From assembly GCF_036023875.1 (NCBI RefSeq), contig NZ_CP107931.1, positions 4,154,001 through 4,218,000 of the forward strand: a DNA stretch of 64,000 nt, written 5' to 3'. The notes under the pieces were generated by a model that saw only the letters and a list, made by a program, of their open reading frames with translations, did not search any database and was not told the DNA's origin. The translations under genes and the position numbers were made by a program. Shown one piece after another: positions 35,224-43,891 of this stretch. The DNA comes from Mycobacterium sp. NBC_00419 (GTDB lineage Bacteria; Actinomycetota; Actinomycetes; Mycobacteriales; Mycobacteriaceae). Positions within the stretch are counted from its first letter, which is position 1. Each line of letters starts with the position of its first letter.

Positions 35224-35411
35224 ATGTGGTGTGGCTAGGCGCGGTCAATACGACCGCACACGAAAAAATCTTGGCCACGGTCCTAGGATTGGAAGGAGAG
35301 AAGCCGGTGTCGGTCTCCATGACTCTGGTGCGCGACGAGCTCACGCTGTCGTTTCTCATCCGTCCGATACCGCTGCCGGAGCTCCGAGTGGGCGCCGCGG
35401 CAGAAGGGACC

Positions 35412-36071
35412 ATGTCAATCACGATGACTGACACCGAAGGCACCGACGGGTCCGGCGCTGCCGATACCGCCGTGCGCGAACCCGACGAGGAGCTGCTGGC
35501 GCGCTTCGAGCGTGACGCGATCCCGTTGATGGACCAGCTCTACGGCGGCGCGCTGCGCATGACCCGCAACCCCGCCGACGCCGAGGACCTGGTGCAGGAA
35601 ACCATGGTCAAGGCCTTCGGCGCGTTCCGGTCGTTCCGCGAGGGCACCAACCTCAAGGCGTGGCTGTACCGGATCATGACCAACACCTACATCAACAGCT
35701 ACCGCAAGAAGCAGCGGCAGCCTGCTGAGTACCCGACCGACGAGATCACCGACTGGCAGCTGGCGGCCAACGCCGAGCACACGTCAACCGGACTGCGTTC
35801 GGCCGAGGTGGAAGCTTTGGAGTCATTGCCCGACTCCGAGATCAAGGAAGCGCTGCAGGCGTTGCCGGAGGAATTCCGGATGGCGGTGTACTACGCCGAC
35901 GTCGAAGGCTTTCCGTACAAGGAGATCGCCGAGATCATGGATACCCCGATCGGGACAGTGATGTCCCGTCTGCACCGCGGTAGGCGCCAGTTGCGCACGC
36001 TGCTCGCTGACGTGGCCAAGGAACGTGGTTTTACCCGCGGCCAGGATGCGGCGGAGGAGGTGTCGTCATGA
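35412..36071 (+). CDS. sigH: ECF RNA polymerase sigma factor SigH
   Basis: 219 residues from ATG 35412 (the frame is open further upstream but without a better start). Region 2: [21 protein letters not shown] and [17 protein letters not shown]. Region 4: [21 protein letters not shown], then [20 protein letters not shown]. SigH controls the response to heat and thiol oxidation, including thioredoxin genes. The next gene, overlapping by 4 bases, is its redox-sensitive anti-sigma factor. Confidence 0.93.
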   Translation: MSITMTDTEGTDGSGAADTAVREPDEELLARFERDAIPLMDQLYGGALRMTRNPADAEDLVQETMVKAFGAFRSFREGTNLKAWLYRIMTNTYINSYRKKQRQPAEYPTDEITDWQLAANAEHTSTGLRSAEVEALESLPDSEIKEALQALPEEFRMAVYYADVEGFPYKEIAEIMDTPIGTVMSRLHRGRRQLRTLLADVAKERGFTRGQDAAEEVSS

Positions 36072-36364
36072 GCCAGGACTGGAGCCCCCCGATCGGGCCG
36101 GTGGACCCCGACCACCCGGAGTGCGCCGCCGTGATCGCCGAGGTATGGACGCTGCTCGACGGGGAATGCACCTCAGAAACCCGTGAGCGGTTGCGCCACC
36201 ACCTCGAGGAATGCCCGGCCTGCCTGCGGCACTACGGGGTCGAGGAACGCATCAAGACGCTGATCGCCGCCAAGTGCAGCGGCGAGAAGGCTCCGCACTA
36301 CCTGCTCGAGCGGGTACGCCTGGAGATCAGGCGGACGACGATCATCACCCGCGAAGAGCCCTGA
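36068..36364 (+). CDS. rshA: Zinc-associated anti-sigma factor RshA
   Basis: 98 residues. The ZAS signature HxxxCxxC is HLEECPAC (about residues 47-54), with further Cys at about 19 and 38. Reduced RshA binds SigH; oxidation of the Cys pair releases it. ATGA overlap with sigH ensures matched synthesis. Confidence 0.92.
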   Translation: MSQDWSPPIGPVDPDHPECAAVIAEVWTLLDGECTSETRERLRHHLEECPACLRHYGVEERIKTLIAAKCSGEKAPHYLLERVRLEIRRTTIITREEP

Positions 36365-36368
36365 AACG

Positions 36369-36400
36369 AAAAAGTGCCCGGCAGATTGCCGGGCACTTTT
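36369..36400. terminator. Bidirectional terminator between rshA and bL37
   Basis: AAAAAGTGCCCGGCA and TGCCGGGCACTTTT around a 3-base GAT loop, with A and T runs on the two flanks. A strong intrinsic terminator for both converging transcripts. Confidence 0.9.
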
Positions 36401-36401
36401 G

Positions 36402-36476
36402 TCAGCTGTTGGGTCGCTTGCCGTGATTGGCTTTGCTGTGCTTGCGAGCTTTCTTCTTACGGCCGCGCTTGGCCAT
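36402..36476 (-). CDS. Mycobacterial ribosomal protein bL37
   Basis: A 24-codon gene: MAKRGRKKKARKHSK followed by ANHGKRPNS. It is almost entirely basic and matches the small actinobacterial large-subunit protein bL37. A GTACACC leader and CCTGGAGG (reverse strand, near 36484-36491) give a plausible ribosome binding site. Its 3' end abuts the terminator shared with rshA. Too short for most gene finders. Confidence 0.8.
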   Translation of the reverse strand: MAKRGRKKKARKHSKANHGKRPNS

Positions 36477-36593
36477 GGTGTACCTCCAGGGTTTTGATCG
36501 TTACCTCCAGTGTCTCACGGCGCCATCACACCGCTGACCACCCGGTCGTGTGGTTCGATAGGACAGCATTTCAACGACAGAGTGAGGGTGGAG

Positions 36594-36809
36594 ATGGCCG
36601 AGGATGTTCGCGCCGAAATCGTGGCCAGTGTGCTCGAGGTCGTGGTCAGCAAGGGTGATCAGATCGGCGCAGGCGACACCCTCGTGCTTCTGGAATCGAT
36701 GAAGATGGAGATCCCGGTGCTGGCCGAAGTGGGCGGCACCGTGACCGAGGTCAACGTGTCCGTGGGTGACGTCATCCAGGCCGGCCACCTCATTGCCGTG
36801 ATCGACTAA
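36594..36809 (+). CDS. Biotin/lipoyl attachment domain protein (TB7.3-like)
   Basis: 71 residues making up one biotinyl domain. The biotinylated Lys is in ESMKME (about residue 37), with VSKGDQIGAGDTLVLLE before and GGTVTEVNVSVGDVIQAGH after. A stand-alone carrier domain corresponding to Rv3221c. The acyl-CoA carboxylase partner is not nearby. Five bases before pdtaS, so probably cotranscribed. Confidence 0.92.
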   Translation: MAEDVRAEIVASVLEVVVSKGDQIGAGDTLVLLESMKMEIPVLAEVGGTVTEVNVSVGDVIQAGHLIAVID

Positions 36810-36814
36810 CTCCC

Positions 36815-38311
36815 GTGTCGACCCTCGGTGACCTGCTCGCCGAGCACACGGTGCTGCCGGGCAGCGCCGTGGACCACCTGCACGCGGTGGTCGGCGAGTG
36901 GCAGCTGCTGGCGGACCTCTCGTTCGCCGACTACCTGATGTGGGTGCGCCGCGACGACGGCGCGCTGGTGTGCGTCGCGCAATGCCGGCCCAACACCGCC
37001 CCGACCGTCCTGCTCAAGGACGCCGTCGGCACCGTCGTCGCAGATGCCGATCTTCCGTTCGTGATCGAGGCGTTCACGTCGGGGGAGATCGGTCTCGGCG
37101 GGGGAGACCCGTCCCTGCGTGAGCCCGGCCTCAACGTGGAGGCCGTGCCGGTGCGCTGTACCAACCAGGTGGTGGCGGTACTGACCCACCAGACCGCGCT
37201 GGCGGAGCGGCGCACCTCCTCGCCCCTGGAGAAGGCCTACCTGGACTGTGCGGGCAACCTGCTGCACATGGTGTCGGAAGGCACCTTCCCCAACGTCGGT
37301 GACCTCGCGGTGTCGCGGTCCAGCCCGCGGGTGGGTGACGGCTTCATCCGGCTCGACGTCGACGGTGTGGTGGCCTACGCCAGCCCGAACGCGTTGTCGG
37401 CCTATCACCGGATGGGCCTGTCGGCGGAGCTGGAGGGCCACAACCTGGTCGCCATCACCCGGCCGCTGATCTCCGATCCGTTCGAGGCTCAGGAGTTGGC
37501 CGCGCACGTGCGCGACTCGCTGGCGGGCGGCTCCAGCATGCGTATGGAGGTCGATGCCGGCGGCGCCGCCGTGCTGCTGCGCACACTGCCGTTGGTGGTT
37601 CACGGCGCCGCTGCCGGGGCGGCGATGCTCATCCGGGATGTCACCGAGGTCAAGCGCCGCGACCGCGCTCTGTTGTCCAAGGACGCCACGATCCGCGAAA
37701 TCCATCACCGGGTGAAGAACAACCTGCAGACGGTCGCAGCCCTGCTGCGGCTGCAGGCCCGCCGGACCAACAACGAGGAGGGCCGCGAGGCACTCATGGA
37801 GTCCGTGCGCCGGGTGGCGTCGATCGCCCAGGTGCACGAGGCGTTGTCGATGTCGGTGGACGAGGAGGTCAACCTCGACGAGGTCATCGACCGCATCCTG
37901 CCGATCATGAACGACGTGGCCCGGGTCGACGCGCCCATCCGGATCAACCGGGACGGCGCGCTGGGCGTCCTCGACGCCGACCGTGCCACCGCGATGGTCA
38001 TGGTGATCACCGAGCTGGTCCAGAACGCCATTGAGCACGCATTCGACCAGTCGGCCAAACAAGGCTGCGTGACGATCCGGGCGGAACGCTCAGCGCGCTG
38101 GCTGGACGTCGTGGTCCACGACGACGGGCGCGGACTGCCTGAGGGATTCTCGCTGGAGAAGTCCGACCGGCTGGGCCTTCAGATCGTGCGGACGCTGGTC
38201 TCCGCCGAGCTCGACGGATCGCTGGGAATGCACGACGTACCCGGTGGCGGAACCGATGTGGTGTTGCGCGTTCCGATAGGTCGGCGTTCGACCGCGCGGG
38301 TCCCGCAATAG
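36815..38311 (+). CDS. pdtaS: Sensor histidine kinase PdtaS
   Basis: 498 residues, GTG start, no membrane segments, so cytosolic. N-terminal GAF-like (about 1-140) and PAS (about 170-290) domains, then a HisKA_2 phosphoacceptor region IREIHHRVKNNLQTVAALL with His about residue 303. The HATPase_c domain has ELVQNAIEHAF and DDGRGLPEGF. PdtaS phosphorylates the RNA-binding antiterminator PdtaR, encoded elsewhere. Corresponds to Rv3220c. Confidence 0.93.
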   Translation: MSTLGDLLAEHTVLPGSAVDHLHAVVGEWQLLADLSFADYLMWVRRDDGALVCVAQCRPNTAPTVLLKDAVGTVVADADLPFVIEAFTSGEIGLGGGDPSLREPGLNVEAVPVRCTNQVVAVLTHQTALAERRTSSPLEKAYLDCAGNLLHMVSEGTFPNVGDLAVSRSSPRVGDGFIRLDVDGVVAYASPNALSAYHRMGLSAELEGHNLVAITRPLISDPFEAQELAAHVRDSLAGGSSMRMEVDAGGAAVLLRTLPLVVHGAAAGAAMLIRDVTEVKRRDRALLSKDATIREIHHRVKNNLQTVAALLRLQARRTNNEEGREALMESVRRVASIAQVHEALSMSVDEEVNLDEVIDRILPIMNDVARVDAPIRINRDGALGVLDADRATAMVMVITELVQNAIEHAFDQSAKQGCVTIRAERSARWLDVVVHDDGRGLPEGFSLEKSDRLGLQIVRTLVSAELDGSLGMHDVPGGGTDVVLRVPIGRRSTARVPQ

Positions 38312-38340
38312 CAAAGTGTGATGCGCAATACATTCAAATA

Positions 38341-38379
38341 AAAAGTCGCGGCCCCGGCATTTGCCGGGGCCGCGACTTT
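38341..38379. terminator. Strong hairpin between pdtaS and whiB1
   Basis: AAAGTCGCGGCCCCGGCA pairs with TGCCGGGGCCGCGACTTT around a 2-base loop. An outer GCAATAC/GTATTGC pair (38325-38331 and 38382-38388) extends it. It lies between converging genes and can act in both directions. Confidence 0.9.
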
Positions 38380-38398
38380 ACGTATTGCGAAGTGGAGG

Positions 38399-38653
38399 TC
38401 AGACCCCGGTGCGGGCCCGGGTGCGAGCGTTGCGGCGCTTGAGCGCACGACGCTCGTCTTCGCTCATACCGCCCCAGACGCCGGCATCCTGGCCGGAGTC
38501 CAAAGCCCAGGTCAGGCACTCAGTGGTGACCGGACAACGGTTACAGACGAGCTTCGCATCAGCGATCTGTGCGAGTGCCGGACCGCTGTTCCCGACCGGG
38601 AAGAACAGTTCCGGATCCTCGTCACGACAGACCGCCTTGTGGCGCCAATCCAT
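38399..38653 (-). CDS. whiB1: Iron-sulfur transcription factor WhiB1
   Basis: 84 residues. The four cluster ligands are Cys9 (AVCRDED), Cys37 and Cys40 (LVCNRCPVT) and Cys46 (ECLTW), followed by GVWGGMSEDERR and a basic DNA-binding tail (RRNARTRARTGV). WhiB1 holds an NO-sensitive 4Fe-4S cluster and is essential in M. tuberculosis. AAGGAG stands eight bases before the ATG. Confidence 0.97.
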   Translation of the reverse strand: MDWRHKAVCRDEDPELFFPVGNSGPALAQIADAKLVCNRCPVTTECLTWALDSGQDAGVWGGMSEDERRALKRRNARTRARTGV

Positions 38654-38794
38654 TAGTCGCTACTCCTTAACTGTGTGCGCAATACGGCGCACTGTCTTTT
38701 ACTTCGGCTGTTAACGCGTGCACACAAATGTTTCTGCGTTGTTGCATCCGATCGTTTCACAGCCGTGGCGGATGTCAATAGAACTCAGTTAACA

Positions 38795-38810
38795 CGTGTG
38801 CAATCTCACT
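38795..38810 (-). promoter_or_regulatory. CRP-like binding site upstream of whiB1
   Basis: On the whiB1 strand the site reads AGTGAGATTGCACACG, fitting the GTG-N8-CAC core of mycobacterial CRP operators. It is about 142-157 bases before the whiB1 ATG. CRP control of whiB1 is known in M. tuberculosis. The rest of this 238-base gap contains no gene. Confidence 0.55.
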
Positions 38811-38891
38811 GCGGGGGTGGGTTCTCGATGCCCTCACCCGTTTGTACTAGACTCAACCCACTTGCGCTCTAAATCCACATGTGATCTTGCA

Positions 38892-39860
38892 TCAGTGCTG
38901 GTCAGCGCCTTGGTTAGCTGATGGAGCGACCACGTTCACGGCCTCCGGAACTGCACGGAACGTCATTTCTGAGCGCAGGCCAAGAAAATCTCCGTCGATC
39001 TGACAGGCAACCGGGTCGGCGCTCGTGATGCGCACCCACGCCAGGTCGTCGTCCCGGATCAGGTGCTTGGCCTTGATGACCGGTCTCTTGGACAACATCC
39101 GCCGCACCAGCATCAGGTTTCGCCAGACGTTCATGCTGGTCGTCGCGAACACCCCCAGCCCCGTCTCGAACGTCGTCTCGGGGTTGGTCCACACCGGTCG
39201 GGTGTTGGCGTAGGTCCACGGGCTGGAGTTCGACACGAAGGCGAAGTGCACCCCGCTCACCGGCTCGCGGCCCGGCAACTCAAGGGTCAGCCGCGGTTCC
39301 TTGCGCACGTTGGAGAGCATCTCGCGCACCGCGATCCGGATGTAGCGGCCCGCGGTGACCTTGCGGCCCTTGGCGCGCTGGGCCTCCACCGCGGCCACCA
39401 CGTCGCCGTCGACTCCCATACCCGCGGTGAACACCGCCCAGCGCTCGCCGCAGTCCATCAAGCCGATCCGCCGCCAGGGCGAACCGTTGCGGTGGGCGCT
39501 GATCAGGTCGATGAGCTGGTTGGTAGCCTCGATCGGGTCGGGGCTGATGCCCAGCGCACGGGCGAAGACATTGGCCGACCCGCCGGGCACCACGGCCACC
39601 GCGGGCAGCGAGTGCACCACTGCGGGGGGCTTGCCCAACAGCCCGTTGACCACTTCGTTCACCGTGCCGTCGCCGCCGTGGACGATGATCAGGTCGATAC
39701 CGTCGCGCCGGGCGGCCTCGGCGATCTCGATCGCGTGTCCGCGATGGTCGGTATGCACGACGGAGAGGTCCACGCGGCTCTCCAGCGCGTGCGCCAGAAG
39801 ATCGCGGCCGGCCGCGGTGGTCGAGGTGGCGTTCGGGTTCACGATCAGCACGGCGCGCAC
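38892..39860 (-). CDS. Diacylglycerol/lipid kinase family protein
   Basis: 322 residues. Catalytic-domain motifs: LIVNPNATSTTA at the start, VHGGDGTVNEVVNGLL (about 60-75) and VVPGGSANVFARALG (about 95-109). The second beta domain is visible to IDGDFLGLRSEM near the end. These kinases phosphorylate diacylglycerol or similar lipids at the membrane. Position corresponds to Rv3218. Divergent from the GtrA gene. Confidence 0.88.
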   Translation of the reverse strand: MRAVLIVNPNATSTTAAGRDLLAHALESRVDLSVVHTDHRGHAIEIAEAARRDGIDLIIVHGGDGTVNEVVNGLLGKPPAVVHSLPAVAVVPGGSANVFARALGISPDPIEATNQLIDLISAHRNGSPWRRIGLMDCGERWAVFTAGMGVDGDVVAAVEAQRAKGRKVTAGRYIRIAVREMLSNVRKEPRLTLELPGREPVSGVHFAFVSNSSPWTYANTRPVWTNPETTFETGLGVFATTSMNVWRNLMLVRRMLSKRPVIKAKHLIRDDDLAWVRITSADPVACQIDGDFLGLRSEMTFRAVPEAVNVVAPSANQGADQH

Positions 39861-39941
39861 AAGGTAAGAGCCTATCGGCGCGAGGTGCCCCTGTCGGAGA
39901 GAGTTTGCCTAGTCATCACGTAGGGGTCAGCTGCCGGTGGG

Positions 39942-40427
39942 ATGCTCGCACCCGTGGTCGTCGATCCCGGTGCCCGGCTGCCGAATTTCGTCGACCGGTT
40001 TCACTGGGCCTGCGTCGCGGTCTCCGAACGCTTGCCTTTCGGCCTGAAAAAGGTTGTGCCCGCTACACTTCTGGGCTTCGTTGTCATCAACAGCGCCACC
40101 TTCGCGCTGGACCTGGTACTGCTCACCGTTCTGCACGGTCTGCTGCGGCTGCCGTTCGGGCTGGCGGTGTCGCTGGCGTACGGGTGTGCCTTTGCGGCCA
40201 GCTACGTGCTCAATCGCACGTTCAACTTCCGGTCACACGCGCCGGTGGGCCCGCAGGTGGCCGTCTATGTGGTGGTCGTGGTGATCAACTACCTGGCGTT
40301 CATCCTCGGGGTGTCGAGCGCACTTCTCGCCCTCGGCGTGGATTACCGGATCGCCCGGATCGGGGCGGGCGCCTGCGAGGGCATCTTCATGTACTGCGCG
40401 ATGCGCTGGGTGGTGTTTCGGCGCTGA
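39942..40427 (+). CDS. GtrA-like membrane protein
   Basis: 161 residues with four membrane segments (TLLGFVVINSATFALDLVLL, LAVSLAYGCAFAASYVLN, AVYVVVVVINYLAFILGV, IGAGACEGIFMYCAMRW). The N-R-T-F-N-F signature after the second helix is typical of GtrA proteins, which help to move lipid-linked sugars for cell-wall glycans. The exact start is uncertain (ATG 39942 or the GTG two to four codons further on). Confidence 0.82.
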   Translation: MLAPVVVDPGARLPNFVDRFHWACVAVSERLPFGLKKVVPATLLGFVVINSATFALDLVLLTVLHGLLRLPFGLAVSLAYGCAFAASYVLNRTFNFRSHAPVGPQVAVYVVVVVINYLAFILGVSSALLALGVDYRIARIGAGACEGIFMYCAMRWVVFRR

Positions 40428-40443
40428 CGTTAGGCTCTGGCCC

Positions 40444-40836
40444 GTGACCGTTCCTGCACCCGCACCCGTGCGCCAGGCAGCCGTGCTGGTGGCCCTCGAA
40501 GGTGCTGCCGCGGTGGTGGCCGCGGTGGTGTTCGTGATCCGCGGGCTCGCCGGTGCCGACCAGCACGTGGTCAGTGGTTTCGGCAACGCCGCCTGGTTCG
40601 TTCTCGTCGGCGCGGGCATCCTGGCCGGGGCGTGGGCACTGTGGACGGGCCGGCGGTGGGGCCGCGGGATCGCGGTGTTCGCCCAGCTGCTGCTCCTGCC
40701 GGTCACCTGGTACATCGGCGTGGGCTCACACCAGTGGGCCTACGCCATCCCCATCGCCGTGGTCGCCATCGCGGCGCTGGTGCTGCTGTTCAGCCCGTCC
40801 ACGCTGCAGTGGCTAGGTGCCCTCGACGAGCGGTGA
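40444..40836 (+). CDS. Small integral membrane protein (Rv3217c-like)
   Basis: 130 residues, GTG start, four hydrophobic helices (LVALEGAAAVVAAVVFVI, AWFVLVGAGILAGAWALW, IAVFAQLLLLPVTWYIGV, IPIAVVAIAALVLLF). No catalytic motif. Sixteen bases after the GtrA gene, so an operon is likely. The 3' end overlaps the convergent GNAT gene by 24 bases. Confidence 0.75.
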   Translation: MTVPAPAPVRQAAVLVALEGAAAVVAAVVFVIRGLAGADQHVVSGFGNAAWFVLVGAGILAGAWALWTGRRWGRGIAVFAQLLLLPVTWYIGVGSHQWAYAIPIAVVAIAALVLLFSPSTLQWLGALDER

Positions 40837-41316
40837 GGATTCGGCGGCCAGCACCGCCAACTGCGGGCCCGAGACCCGATAGGTGATCCACTCCGACATC
40901 GGCTTGCCGCCGACGGCGTCATAGAGCGCAATGGCATTGACGTTCCAGTCCAGCACCGCCCAGCTCAGCCGGCTGTAGCCGTTGTCGACGCACTCGCGGG
41001 CCAGGGTGGCCAACATGGTGCGGGCCAGTCCGCGGCGGCGGAACTTCTCCCGCACGAACAGGTCCTCGAGGTACACCCCTGCCACGCCGTCCCAGGTGGA
41101 GAAGTTGCGGAACCACAGCGCGACCGCCGCCGGCTCGCCGTCGACCTCGGCCAGGTGGCAGAAACCGACCGGGTCGTCGCCGAAAAGCGCTGTGGTGAGT
41201 TGGCTTTCGACGACCGTGCACTCCTCGGAGGCGTGCTCGAACTCGGCCAGCTCGCGGATCATCGTGACGATCGCGGATTCGTCACCCGGCCGTGCCCGCC
41301 GGATCTGTGTGGTCAT
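40813..41316 (-). CDS. GNAT family N-acetyltransferase
   Basis: 167 residues. The acetyl-CoA binding region reads VREKFRRRGLARTMLATLA (R/Q-x-x-G-x-G/A), followed by LDWNVNAIALYDAVGGKP. Substrate unknown. ATG 41316 overlaps the entC stop (ATGA), so it is the third gene of a coupled operon, as in Rv3214-Rv3216. Confidence 0.88.
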   Translation of the reverse strand: MTTQIRRARPGDESAIVTMIRELAEFEHASEECTVVESQLTTALFGDDPVGFCHLAEVDGEPAAVALWFRNFSTWDGVAGVYLEDLFVREKFRRRGLARTMLATLARECVDNGYSRLSWAVLDWNVNAIALYDAVGGKPMSEWITYRVSGPQLAVLAAESSPLVEGT

Positions 41317-42410
41317 TGCGGTACTCCCAATGCTGACAGGATTGTCCTGAATTTCGTTGTGGTCTCCGCGACTTCGTCGTCCGGGTCGGATTCGGCGACG
41401 ATACCGCCACCGGCCAGGGCCAGGGCCTCGCGCCGGTCTGCGGACAGCTGCGCGCCACGGATCGCCACCACCCAGCGGCCGTCGCCGCGGGCATCACACC
41501 AGCCGACCGCGCCGGCGTAGAAGCCGCGGTCGCCCTCCACCTCGGCGATCAGGTCCACCGCCGCCGCGGTGGGAACACCGCCTACCGCGGGCGTCGGGTG
41601 CAGTGCAAGAGCCAAATCGATTGCGGTCGTTGAGGTATCGCGCAACGTGCCGCGGATGGGGGTGGACAGATGCCACAGCGCGGCGGTGCGGCTGAGCTGA
41701 GGTTCGGCTGCCACGTCCAGATCGGTGCACAACGGTCCCAGTGCGGCACGCATGGTGTCGACGACGAGTTGGTGCTCGTGACGATTCTTGGCCGAGTCGG
41801 CGAGTGCCGCGCCGTTGGCCGCGTCGACGGCCGGGTCGGCCGAACGCGCCGCCGAACCGGCGAACGGCTGGCAGGTCACCTGGTCTCCGCAGCGTGCGAC
41901 CAGCAGCTCCGGGCTGGCGCCCACCAGCGCGGTGCCGGCGTAGTCACCACCGGCCGGCGAGAGATCGGTCAGATAGGCGGTGGCTTCGGGATCGTCGTCG
42001 ACCAGCCGGCGCAGGATCATCCGCTCATCGAGGGTGCCGTCGGCGACCAGGCGCAGAGCTCGCGCCAAAACCACCTTCTGCAAACCATTTTCGGGATCGG
42101 TAAGCCTCGTCAAGGCAGTGCGGATGCGCGTGCGGTGCTCGTCGGGAGGCGGCAGGGTCGCACCGATCCGCACGTTCGGCAGCGCGGCCACCGGCCAGGC
42201 GGGCAGCGCGTCGGCGAACGTCACCGATCGAGGGGTCAACAGTGCGGCGGCGCCGCGCACGTCGAACGGCAGCGCTCCGACCACCAGGTCGGCCGAGCCG
42301 TCGGCCAGTGCCGCCGAGGCCGCAGCGGCAGTGTCGTAACCCGCCCTGATCCCGTCGGCGACGACCGTCCCGGCCGGTCCGTGCAACACGAACGAGGGAG
42401 AGGCCGTCAC
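41313..42410 (-). CDS. entC: Isochorismate synthase
   Basis: 365 residues from GTG 42410. The chorismate-binding fold is marked by LVGASPELLVAR, CQPFAGSAARS, NRHEHQLVVDTMRAAL, and the C-terminal AEVEGDRGFYAGAVGWCD. It converts chorismate to isochorismate for menaquinone or salicylate-type siderophores; no mbt or men genes are adjacent to decide. The start overlaps the stop of the phosphatase gene (GTGA) and its stop overlaps the acetyltransferase start. Confidence 0.9.
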   Translation of the reverse strand: MTASPSFVLHGPAGTVVADGIRAGYDTAAAASAALADGSADLVVGALPFDVRGAAALLTPRSVTFADALPAWPVAALPNVRIGATLPPPDEHRTRIRTALTRLTDPENGLQKVVLARALRLVADGTLDERMILRRLVDDDPEATAYLTDLSPAGGDYAGTALVGASPELLVARCGDQVTCQPFAGSAARSADPAVDAANGAALADSAKNRHEHQLVVDTMRAALGPLCTDLDVAAEPQLSRTAALWHLSTPIRGTLRDTSTTAIDLALALHPTPAVGGVPTAAAVDLIAEVEGDRGFYAGAVGWCDARGDGRWVVAIRGAQLSADRREALALAGGGIVAESDPDDEVAETTTKFRTILSALGVPQ

Positions 42411-43024
42411 GTCCCGGTGACCGGCTCTCGGTGGTTCGTCAAGCCCAGTGCCGAGAGTTGCCGTAGGCCGTACTCGAAGGCGCACACCGCGACCGACGCC
42501 GCCCCGAACCCGTAGCGCGCGCCCTCGCGCAGCGGCTGCTCGACCCAGCGGGTCACCACCGAACGGGAGAAGTGGCCGTGGCCGACGAACACCACGTCGC
42601 GCTCCACCATGTGCTCCAGGGCGTAGGAGACCGCCTGGTCGGCGCGCATGCTGACCTGGTCCACGCTCTCACCGCCCGGGCAGCCGTAGGTCCACAGCAG
42701 CCAGCCCGGGGTCTCGGTGCGGATCTCGTGGGTGGTCAGGCCCTCGTAGTCGCCGTAGTCCCACTCGGCGAGCAGAGGAGACACCTCGTCGACGGTGAGT
42801 CCGGCCAGTGCTGCGGTGGTCAGCGCGCGCTTGCGGGGCGAACTGATCACCAGCGGGTTGTCCAGCGCCAGATGCTCGAGTGTCAGCGCCGCCAGAACGG
42901 CCTGCTCGCGACCGTGATCGGTCAGGTCCAGGTCGGTGGTGCTGGTGTGCTTACGATCCCGGGACCATTCGGTCTCGCCGTGCCGTAACAGGACCAGACG
43001 ATGGGTGCCGACGCTCACGTCCAC
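42407..43024 (-). CDS. gpm2: Histidine phosphatase family protein (Gpm2-like acid phosphatase)
   Basis: 205 residues, GTG start. The phosphoacceptor motif is LLRHGETEW (His15), with the second catalytic His in VFVGHGHFSR and Glu in LLAEWDYGDYEG. Named gpm2 (Rv3214) after mutases, but that protein is an acid phosphatase. First gene of the three-gene coupled operon. Divergent from the ParA-like ATPase, with 72 bases between starts. Confidence 0.88.
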   Translation of the reverse strand: MDVSVGTHRLVLLRHGETEWSRDRKHTSTTDLDLTDHGREQAVLAALTLEHLALDNPLVISSPRKRALTTAALAGLTVDEVSPLLAEWDYGDYEGLTTHEIRTETPGWLLWTYGCPGGESVDQVSMRADQAVSYALEHMVERDVVFVGHGHFSRSVVTRWVEQPLREGARYGFGAASVAVCAFEYGLRQLSALGLTNHREPVTGT

Positions 43025-43096
43025 TCATTCTGCCCGATGACCAGGCGGGGTGTGGCAGGCGGGACGCGCGGGCCCGGAACCTGTCAGGATGGAGAG

Positions 43097-43891
43097 GTGA
43101 CCCGAGTACTGGCGGTGGCCAATCAAAAGGGTGGGGTGGCCAAGACAACCACGGTCGCGTCGTTGGGGGCGGCCTTCGTCGACGCGGGCAAGAGTGTGTT
43201 GCTCGTCGACCTCGACCCGCAGGGATGTCTGACGTTCTCGCTGGGCAGCGACCCCGACAAGCTCCCGGTGTCGGTGCACGAGGTGCTGCTCGGTGACGTC
43301 GAGCCCAGCACTGCGCTGGTCGACACGGCTGAGGGCATGACGTTGCTTCCGGCCAACATCGATCTGGCCGGGGCGGAGGCGATGCTGCTGATGCGGGCCG
43401 GTCGTGAGTACGCGCTCAAGCGGGCGCTGGCCAAGCTGGGCGACCAGTTCGACGTGGTGATCATCGACTGCCCGCCGTCGCTGGGTGTGCTGACGCTCAA
43501 CGGCCTCACCGCCGCCGACGAGGTGATCGTGCCGCTGCAGTGCGAAACGCTGGCCCACCGCGGGGTCGGTCAGTTCCTGCGCACCGTCGATGACGTGCAG
43601 CAGATCACCAACCCGAACCTCAAGCTTCTGGGCGCGCTGCCGACGCTGTACGACTCGCGCACCACGCACAGCCGTGACGTGCTGCTCGACGTCGCCGACC
43701 GCTATAACCTTCCGGTGCTGGCCCCGCCGATCCCTCGCACGGTCCGCTTCGCCGAAGCCAGCGCGTCGGGGTCGTCGGTGTTGGCAGGGCGAAAGAACAA
43801 GGGCGGCAACGCTTATCGCGAGCTTGCGACAGCGCTGCTGAAACATTGGAAGTCCGGTAAGGCGCTTCCGACGTTCGCCCCGGAGATCTAG
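43097..43891 (+). CDS. ParA/Soj-family ATPase
   Basis: 264 residues from GTG 43097. Deviant Walker A KGGVAKTTT with the signature Lys (about residue 11), Walker A' VDLDPQG, and Walker B VVIIDCPPSLG. No parB follows, so this is an orphan ParA-type ATPase like Rv3213c, not the chromosome partition locus. Cargo unknown. The stop overlaps the convergent gene by 4 bases. Confidence 0.88.
   Translation: MTRVLAVANQKGGVAKTTTVASLGAAFVDAGKSVLLVDLDPQGCLTFSLGSDPDKLPVSVHEVLLGDVEPSTALVDTAEGMTLLPANIDLAGAEAMLLMRAGREYALKRALAKLGDQFDVVIIDCPPSLGVLTLNGLTAADEVIVPLQCETLAHRGVGQFLRTVDDVQQITNPNLKLLGALPTLYDSRTTHSRDVLLDVADRYNLPVLAPPIPRTVRFAEASASGSSVLAGRKNKGGNAYRELATALLKHWKSGKALPTFAPEI

Noticed and set aside
43097..43891. 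Chromosome partition parA/origin region
   Set aside because: No parB, parS-like sites or origin-associated genes (rnpA, gidB, dnaA) are nearby. The locus matches the orphan Soj-like gene of the Rv3213c position.
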